Positions 37,901-47,598 of a stretch of DNA of 64,000 nucleotides are shown in pieces. The stretch covers positions 124,474-188,473 of the forward strand of contig NW_019775851.1 in assembly GCF_001039355.2 (NCBI RefSeq), in the 5' to 3' direction. Origin of the DNA: Lingula anatina (lineage: Eukaryota > Brachiopoda > Lingulata > Lingulida > Lingulidae). Each line of letters begins with the position of its first letter. Position 1 is the stretch's first letter. The notes beneath the pieces were generated by a model. The model had not been told where the DNA came from and searched no databases. It was given only the letters and a program-made list of their open reading frames with translations. The position numbers were made by a program, and so were the translations under genes.

Positions 37901-40900
37901 CTCATATCTGAAATACAGCATTACCAAAGCAGCTCCAACTGTTACAGAACATTAACACACAAGCAGCTAGTGAAGTAACACAAAACAGACCAGTTCCCAC
38001 ACCTGGAAGTTAAATACTGTATCATAGAGAACATTGATCCGTTTCTTCAAAGCCTCTTCGTAGGGCAGGGGTTTGCGGCCTGGTTTCTTCCTCTCTTTTT
38101 CAGGCTTTGGAGTTACAGTTACAGTGGCTGACTGCTCTTCTTCATCTTCTGAACCATGGACTTCCTTCTGGTGAAATGAAAGGGAAAAAAAACACTTCTA
38201 CAATGATAACCATGATAATATTTTTTTACAATTAGTCACAAAAAATAAATCTCAAATCCTAGACCTTTTAAAATTAGTTTGCTTTTCTTCCTTGAGAAGT
38301 CTGTATTGCTCAAAGATGACAGGGAAAGGATTTCCCACTTACAAATAAGTCAAAAGGCAGGTTCACATCAGGACTAACTTAGACCTGGGGCTCATTTCAC
38401 AAAAGAACTTTAGCCCCNNNNNNNNNNNNNNNNNNNNNNNNNNNNNNNNNNNNNNNNNNNNNNNNNNNNNNNNNNNNNNNNNNNNNNNNNNNNNNNNNNN
38501 NNNNNNNNNNNNNNNNNNNNNNNNNNNNNNNNNNNNNNNNNNNNNNNNNNNNNNNNNNNNNNNNNNNNNNNNNNNNNNNNNNNNNNNNNNNNNNNNNNNN
38601 NNNNNNNNNNNNNNNNNNNNNNNNNNNNNNNNNNNNNNNNNNNNNNNNNNNNNNNNNNNNNNNNNNNNNNNNNNNNNNNNNNNNNNNNNNNNNNNNNNNN
38701 NNNNNNNNNNNNNNNNNNNNNNNNNNNNNNNNNNTTGCCCCTCCCCCCCCCCCCCCACAACACCCCACCACCCTCCCCAAACCAAAAAAATATTGACTAC
38801 ATTAGCCAAAAATAATTTAATGGTAGCTCAGTTTAACAGGACATTAATCCTGCTTAATAAAAAGAAAGAAATGCCAAATGATATTTTTAAAAGATCAGCA
38901 GTTGCTTTCTTTAAGTGGACTACTACCGTTTATCTTGTTATTGAACTGAAGCAGACTATAATGTTTGGTACTAAAGTCAAGACCAATTTTCAGGCTCATA
39001 TTCTTTGGTGAAGCCAAGCTACATGGAGACCTGCCTGAGACTTTGAACACGGAGCTACATCTGTTTCAAAACAAAAATTGTGCGCCAATTTGTTTCAAAA
39101 ACAGACATCAGATATTATTTCCATATTAAATGTGAAGATAATGCCACCTGACAGATCTAACAGTGCATTAGGTTATTAATAATCTAAATTGCGCCTCACC
39201 TAATCCATACAACCATCATTTGTAAAAGTCTTAATTATGAACAAAGAATCTAATCTAGATGTTAAAAATAGATGTTATTTATCTGTTGAAAATTTGAAGT
39301 GTAAAATTATTTTAAACAGAAGAAACATATAAAAATTAGACAATAAATCCAGATTTAAAAAAAAAGACATAAGGAGGAAAGATGAATTCTGATGCTTTTT
39401 GAAAGATGTATATAAGACTAGTATATTTTAACTAAATCAAATTTCTACTAAACTATGTAAAAACAAGGACTACACAAAAAAACACCATTATTAATAAGCA
39501 TGAGATCACAATTAAAGCAAATTCATTAAAAAGAGGGCATTTTTACATATATCTGTTTAGAGCATGCTTTAATTGTTATGACAATGACTTTATGGAACAT
39601 CAGTATTTCTTGGCATTTTCACTCTCTCCTCTCAATATAGCTGGTTTGGGCCACTGATATTGTTTAAGAAAATAAAAATTTAATAGTCTACTATAACTTT
39701 ATATGCTCATTCACAAATCAAACAACGTATGCTACAGATAGTACAGAATGCAAAAATAATCAGCGACTGAACAAAATAAAGGTAAAAATAAGGATTAATT
39801 CAGTTTAATATAACACACGTCTTTAAGGTTCTGAAATGGAGTAAAAAAAATAAGAGACAACAAAGATGTTTGCAGTCTGACAAAAATCTATAATCCATCA
39901 TCACCAACAGCTGTCAATTCCTTATAATGAATTCTCCAACAATCAGTACAGCGAGGTCACAGCAAAACAGGGTCAAGGTCAAAAATCAAATTAAGGTCAA
40001 GGCTACTCCATGGTCAATAACAATGTCAAGGTTATTTTAAAAGTTAGGGCCAGGCCAAGGTTGACATTTTTCTAAAAGCCCACATTGACAGGAGCGGAAT
40101 ACTGCTACACAAACTTCTATAAGCTGAGGATAGGACATGAAGGCGGCCATCCAGGTATGTCAGCAGTAAAGTGTCATCTACAACTCTTCCTAATTCTGCC
40201 ACATCTGCATGCATTTTAATAAAGCAGAAAACTGACAGGCAAACATGTTATAAACAGTATTTTTTTTTCAAAACAAATACTGTCGTATGGTCATTCTCTG
40301 TTAGATAGAAGGCAAAACCCAATTTCAAGTTTTCTCATTGACAATTAGAAAAATAAAAATCAAAAATGATGAGAAGAACATATTTGCCTTTCAATGACAG
40401 GAAGGTTATGCTTACAGATAAATCTAAGCATGCCCATTAAATAAATTCATGATGTATGACATCCTCTGAGAAGGGAGACAGGGAAACAGTAAAAAGAATT
40501 TCCTTATGCCCTGCTGTTAGCCTTAAGTAGCTTTACAATTTGAAATATTTGTTTAGAAGATATGTACCTCAGTAGTCTTATCGACTGTAGTAATTATATC
40601 TTAAATCAAAGATAAAAATTTGGAAATCAAATTGGATTTAGTTTACTCACTAAATCTAGTACCTAAGGTAAGATTTTTTGGGTAGTTTCCTAATTATTGT
40701 TCTAAAATGTCTTATATAATATTTTTTTGGAAAAAAAAATCTTGCTTAAAAATCAGAGAAACTTCAAAAAATTCTAATTTCTTGTGACTGTAAAGCTACC
40801 CAAGCTAACATTTGGCAGACATGATACGTGATTTGAGCATAATTACCTCCAAATCATACGAGGGTAAATCCTCTAATACCTCCTAATGTTCAGGGGTAGA

Positions 40901-43900
40901 AAAAAAAGGAGGAAATGGTGTCAAGGTCAGCAAGGTCGGTTCAAGGTCAAAGGTAGATATTAAATAATTTACTTATGCCTCTACCCATGAATAGACATGG
41001 CAATAATGGCGGGCACTAAAGTGTATTATGTAGTATATTAAATATAATATTGTAGCAGATGCTCAAGCTTTAAAAAATACATTTTTCACGTTCAGTTTTT
41101 AGTGGCAAATTGCTCTCTATAATTTGAAATTTTGGCAACCAGGGCAGTACCTTTTGAGGAAACAGAACCATGTCGTTCATTAAAAACCTGTAAATTCAAT
41201 CCTTACAAAACAAAAAAAAAACACTAAACAAACATCTCAGCAATTCTTTTGATTTCAGTGATAATGACAAAATAGTTTAAAAAACTAAAGGTACTCTAAA
41301 GAAAACAGAAAAATAAAGTTACTAAAAGGAAACCTTAAATTGCGCAAGGTACTTGATGCACAGGGGAAATTTTCCTGAATTGAATATATAAAAACCCTTC
41401 TTAAGTTGTATACACACAGGGGAAAAAAAGCTGCAAGAGAGATAAATATCCCTTTCACACGTGTAGCAATATAACAGCTCTTTTATGGTAATATTTCATC
41501 TGAAAGAATCCAAATTTGATATTATAACAAAACTTATCAATTTTGTCTCCAAATGATGCTCACCTAAACAGCTCCACCTCTCAACAATATGAAGATGATT
41601 TCAGATATATGTAAAATTCACTTCCTGTCTTCCTCAAATAATGTTCATTTACTACTGGCAAATCAAAGTAAATAACTTAAGGACCAGTTACCTACTGAAA
41701 TTAGAAATACTGGGGCAGTTAATGACTAAAAATATGGAGGTTTTACAAATTTGGCATCTGAGACTCAACACCAGATGGAGCCTAAACCAGATATGCACAT
41801 TTTGTTCCATTTCATACCTGTTCTACATATAATCAATGAATAAATGGCATAAAAAAGATATTATTATAATAAAATGGTAATCTGAACTTTCACAAATTAT
41901 GCAGTGAGTAGCCACAATATTGTTATAATAATTCCTATTAATTTACTAAATCTGCCTTTCTCCCTTCTTTATTGTCCCCTCTACCTTCATCTCCAATTTC
42001 TCAAGCTCCTTTTTCTTGGTCCTCATTATCTTCTGCAGTCTCACAGCATCCTTATAGATTCTGGACTCATCTGTGTTATACTGCTGGGCATTCCTAAACA
42101 TCAGCTCAAAATCTGAGGACAACTCTTCCAGGCAGCTGTATTTCCCTTGCTAGAAAGTGGGAACCAATCCATCACTGTGAAGCATGTTTCTTATAAATAT
42201 ATATTGCTATAAGATTTTTGATTGGGAAAATGCCTTGGTTTACTTGTACTTGAACTGTATAGAGATAATTTACTGATTTAATAAACACCTGCTTAGTGAG
42301 ATACAGGAAATGTGATAAAAACTGCACATGTCCAGTAAATACAGGCAGATAAATACAGTTAGGGGTTAAATATTTCCTGACCCTTAATCCCTGAAGAAAG
42401 TGATTTGATAGAAACAGAAATATTGGAGTGCAAATGACTATTAGAATACCGACTTTAGCTGTTGTTGAAGAAAATTTTATTTAAACTGAATAATAAGGAC
42501 AATGTTAATAATATTTTACAATTGCCTCACCCTTATCTTTTTCCTGATCTGCATCATAGCCATTGGATGATGAATTTCCTCATAGTAATCAGGGTAGAAC
42601 CTAACAAATAGACAGCATAAAGCTGAATACATTTCACAACACTTTTGATAACTTTCTACATTTTATAAAAAAGACGTACTGAAAATAAACATGTGACAAA
42701 AATACAAAAAGTTGCACATTTTACATTAAATCTTTAATATGCCCAAAATATTCCTCAAATGAGATGAACCACTAACTAATCCTTAAAATTTTTTGTTTGT
42801 ATGCATGTTTTTGTAGACAATACAGAAATTATGTCAATCTTAATTTCAGAGTCACAACTGATTGAGACAAAGCAGAAACGATGAATGTCATTGTTTAAGA
42901 TTTGTAACTGTGAGTGTTTTAGCCAGGGCCCAAAATTTTAGTCTGAACACAGTCAAAAAGGAAAATAAAAACAGCAACACACCTTCTGTTGGGCAACTTC
43001 AAGAAGGGGTCTGCCAATCCCTGGCCCAAGGAGTTCTTGGCATTCTTCACTGCATTAAACAGCACCCACTGCACAGTTTCCTCTGGTTCTGTCACAGAGC
43101 CCTCCTCTGCTGAATCCTCCTCATAATCCATCTGACTGAGCTGGTCATGACAGCTGGCTATCTCACTCAGCTCCTCCTCTTCATCCTCGGGGTACTTCAG
43201 GGCTGCACAGATGGCAGAGAGTCTTGGTCCTGGGTTCCTCTTTGGCCTGTAAAGAAAAAAATATGTTATCAGTCAGATATAACTGATTTAAACATCAGTT
43301 GCTAACTATTTTTGTAAAAATGCCATTGAATCTGAACATGAAAAATCAAAATGAACAACAATGATTAGTAAAAACTTGAAGGTATAACAACAATTGAAAA
43401 ACATTTTAACATTCAACCAAACGCAAGTTTTAGTAGGGAGTATTGAGTTTGCCAAAAGCAGTAGAAGGAAGTTTTGGCCTGGCTTTCTTTTGGGGCTAAA
43501 AATACAAAAGAAAAGAAAACTGCAAATTAAAAGGAAACTCTGTAAGAATGATGCTGAAGTACTTCAATATCTGGAAATATCTTATTTGAAAAACTTAAAA
43601 ATTGTTGTCAAGCTGTCTGGCAATCTCTGACCTGCAAAAAAACAAAACATCGACTCAAAAAGTTGGTTAGTACAAAACTGTTTTTTGAAAAATGGTTTTT
43701 CATTATACCTTCTGTAAAACTTTTTCTGTTTCATTACTAAGCACCTCTTCGACCTAAAAATGAGAAAATGTAAATAAAAAATACTGACTGGTCAAAACCA
43801 GTTTGTAAAAAAGTGATCTAATGTGGGTTCTTGAGGGTTAAAAGGTATGCCAGTCTTTGACAAGGGTTTAACAACGTATACAGCCCAGCATAGGTTTACA

Positions 43901-46900
43901 AAAAATGACACAATCGTTTGTATGGGTTTACAACACAACCGAGTTTTCAAAGTAGGTAAAAAATTTCAATAGTTTTTGACACAAGTTTCTTATGCAGTTT
44001 AGAACCAGAATAACACTGCAATATATCAAAATGGCAAGAAAGGAGTGCATTTTTGCCCCTCAATTATTTGTTTAAAATCCAGAATATTTCTCTTCCATTT
44101 ACCTGGTAGATCTTCCTGCACTTCTATCAGAATTGCACAACTCATTCTTCTTGGATTTTACCAGTTTCTTCAACATCACTGCATCCTGAAAATGTATTTC
44201 ANCCCCCCCCCCCCCCAAAAAAAAGAAAGTTTTAGAATGAAAATGTAATAAATTTTTGTAACAAGTAACAAATAGACTTTCAACAGTATTTGTTGTTATT
44301 ACTTCAATATAATACTCTCTTACTAGGTATTACAATGTATGAATTTAGATTGCTGTATACCTATATCCATTTTTCTTTTTTAACTGATTCCTCTCCACCC
44401 TTGTTTCTAGGTGTCTGTGCCAAGGGCTTTGGCATTCATCAAACGGCTCAGCACCCTCACCCTGCAGGTGCTGCATCCTGAAGCCCTGGGCCTCCTATCA
44501 GCCCTGCGCCAGTTGGTTCATGTAAGTGCTTACAATAACTCTTTTGTTGATTTGTAGAGGCAGCACATGGCAGACCAGTTACTGCTGTGATTGATACCAA
44601 GAAAAAAAAATTAGGTGCCACAGATTTTGGATGTAGTTTGGCTTCAGTTTTTCTTCACTGCAGCCCTATTTGTCAATCAACGCACATGTGGAGGTTTTGT
44701 TTAATTGACTGATAAACTGCTCATGTACATGTTACAGCTCTGGTTTAGGAACATAGTGGACTTAATGGGAAGACTGATTTTTAAACCTGTTTCTTACATG
44801 ATTGTGACCATTTTCATTAACTTTAAAGATCTATGCATTTGTATTGTTACACTTGGAGTCCATTCAGCTGAGTTAGGGGTCAACCAGTGCATTTTCCAGG
44901 GCAGCAGCAATTACAAGTTAAAAATGCCAACTTTTTATGTAGACTGTGTGTGTGTGTGTGTGTGTGTGTATATACATTAAAATGTAAACTTTTTATATAC
45001 AGACTGTGTACTTTATCAATTTATGAGCAAAAAATTGAAGAACTTTTAAAGCTGTCTTTCTGCTGAACAAGAGAGTAACTTGGCTTATGGCTTGCAATGC
45101 TGTCTTTATTTTAGTTGTATAAGAAACTAGTAGAAGTGGTTTGTATATGTTACTGGAAATAATAATAAAGGTTTACCAGGCCAATGCATATATGTAATGA
45201 AATACATATAAAACAGAAATTATATTACAATCTTAGGTTCGAAAATGAAATAAAATAAGCCTTCAAATGAGTCTATACACATTGGTGTTTCACATCTGCT
45301 GCCTGAGTTTGTGGTTAGTATAATAGGTGACTTAATTCTTTGGATGTGCTAGTCATCATGCCAAAATTGAAAGCTCTTTATAGCTCATTTTTAGCAACTT
45401 GTATGTGTTATTCTTTCTTTGATATACATAAAATCCAGCTGGTGGTACATACCCAGGAGGTGGTGTGGCCCAGGTTCTGAACCCCTAGATACCATGACGA
45501 CTTAAAGATACAGCTGCTGCATAATTGGCTTCAAACACATTGAAGTCATCTGTCTGGCTAAAATACAGGTCAAGTCAAAAGATTGGCCTGAGCAGATTTT
45601 TTTCATCAAAAGTTTCGCAATTTTTTATTTTTTTTAATTATCGTGATCATCATCATCATCAACAACAACATCATTATTATTAGGACTTGTTTGCTACACA
45701 TTTTGTCAGCATATAATTAGTTTCCTAGTTTTGCACTGCTTTCATATGTAAAGTACATATTCAATTATATATTCTAGCCAAATGCTTGAGTAACAATGTT
45801 GACTTGTTCTTCAGATCGCATTACATACTTGGATACATTTGTTGTCCTTGATCTATTTAACAATATTGTATTTAACAATTATGCAGAGCTTTCCCAAGTC
45901 AGACTTGCTGTTTGATGCAGAAACCCTTGGGAGTGGTACTTTCTTCCCTGAGCTGGCTGATCCCGAGCATTGCAATGCCCATGCCACTGCACTGTATGAA
46001 CTGCACACCCTCAGAGTAAGTTTATATAGTAAACAAATAGTCTTATATGTGGTTACCTGTAATTGTAAAAATTATAAACCTAGTTTTAATGCAGTTCACA
46101 TTCCATATAGAATATTTCATTAGGTCATAGTTTTCAAAAAATGTGCTTATATCATATAAGTACACAAATAGATAAATGATGAAATATACTGCTAATGTTG
46201 AATGAGTGAGATCTAAGACTTGTTAAAATTCCTGCATAACTACGATCAGTTCATCACAGATAAAGGGTTCAAAAGATTTGGGTTCATTCCTTTGTAATAC
46301 TCCTACCTCCAAAATGTTCTCATTTCTCATTCATATATAATGAAATACAAAAATAAGAAATCACGTTCCAACAGAATTTTCTTTGACAAAATAGTGGGAA
46401 TGTAAAGATTATAGAAGTGAAAGCTGTTACTGAAGTCATTGAATATTGTGGAATAGCCCTTGAGCAATGTTGGTAGGGGTTGGTTTGTCTTCTTTCCATT
46501 AAATTCAAGCATTGAGCTTGGCGACTTTCTGTGCAATGTTTGCCTGGTAAATTTGTCAAAGCTGATATATTCGAAAGCAATGTTAAGCCGTACTTCCAAT
46601 GGTAATGGACTATACTCCCTGGAGTAATTCAGCTATCACAAATTATTGATATTGAGTTACTTCTGCTCTGTGATATACTTCATTTAGTGTGCAGTGTAAT
46701 TGTAGTGATTGCTCCAGGTGATGGCTATAATTATGGCTTTCTGCAAAGCAGCAAAATACATCGGGGGTACATTGGAAATATTGAAAGTATTTGATGAATA
46801 TGTATTTGCTTTGAAAAAAATCCTTGTGGTCCAAAAATTTGCGGGATTGTTGGACTTCAAAATGCCTGTGAGAATAATAACAGTGGAGATGTCAATTTGT

Positions 46901-47557
46901 ACTATCAGTTTGAGGTGAATTCTCCCGTCAGAAATCAACTTTTACACACATCAGGCGCTGTTGTCATAAATGATAATTTCGATTTGTGACTTAGAACTGC
47001 AAATAAGTGATTTCGATCATTGATTTACCACCTTGAACTGCCAGCATTGCCTTTTTGGCCACAAACAGTTTGTTATTGGAAGGATTTTACTTAGGTCTCT
47101 TGCAGTATACAGACTGGTTCTTTTTCTTAACTGCAAACTCTGGTAGAAGATACCAAGTACAACAAACTGCATGTTAGACATTTTGGAGATTCAAACTAAA
47201 AAAAAGAGTAATATTTTCTCTTCTTTCTCCAATGATAATGAAAGAGATAAGCTTCTTAATGTTTACGCCAAGGCCTACTCAAGTGGCTTGAGTGCAATTA
47301 GACTCTGTTCCCATACCTAGGTCAATCTAGCAGGATCAACCCATCCCCGAGGGGTTTCTCGCTAAAGTGCATTCAGCTAAAGTGGCTTAGATGTCTGGCA
47401 TGCCTACTTGAAGCTGTTAGGGGGTAATTAACTATCGTGAAGCAGCTTCAGTAGGCGTGCCAGACATCAGAGCCTCTTAAGCTGAATGCAGTTTAGCGAG
47501 AGACCCCTCGGAGATGGGTCAATCCTGCTAGATCGATCTAGTCCCCTAGTCTAGGGG

Positions 47558-47598
<41 letters not shown>

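Larger units (their letters stand above)
38168..41984 (-). other. Large PBRM1 intron with sequence gap
   Basis: A 3.8 kb intron between bromodomains 3 and 4. It contains the 317-base N run bordered by a poly-C stretch (38741-38756) and a cluster of AAGGTCA-like sites. Phases across it agree, so no coding exon is needed here. Confidence 0.6.

Noticed and set aside
43394-43630. 78-codon lysine-rich plus-strand frame that might be a missing NOC3L middle exon
   Set aside because: The sequence does not match the NOC3L middle region, has no fitting splice sites and lies in a PBRM1 intron.
26625-44410. PBRM1 as a true nested gene in a NOC3L intron
   Set aside because: Both genes lack conserved exons at the same borders, and lone n bases mark both borders. 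Nesting would leave both genes complete.
46320-46938. Several overlapping open frames on both strands in a NOC3L intron
   Set aside because: They are mutually overlapping, lack similarity, and NOC3L phases need no exon here.
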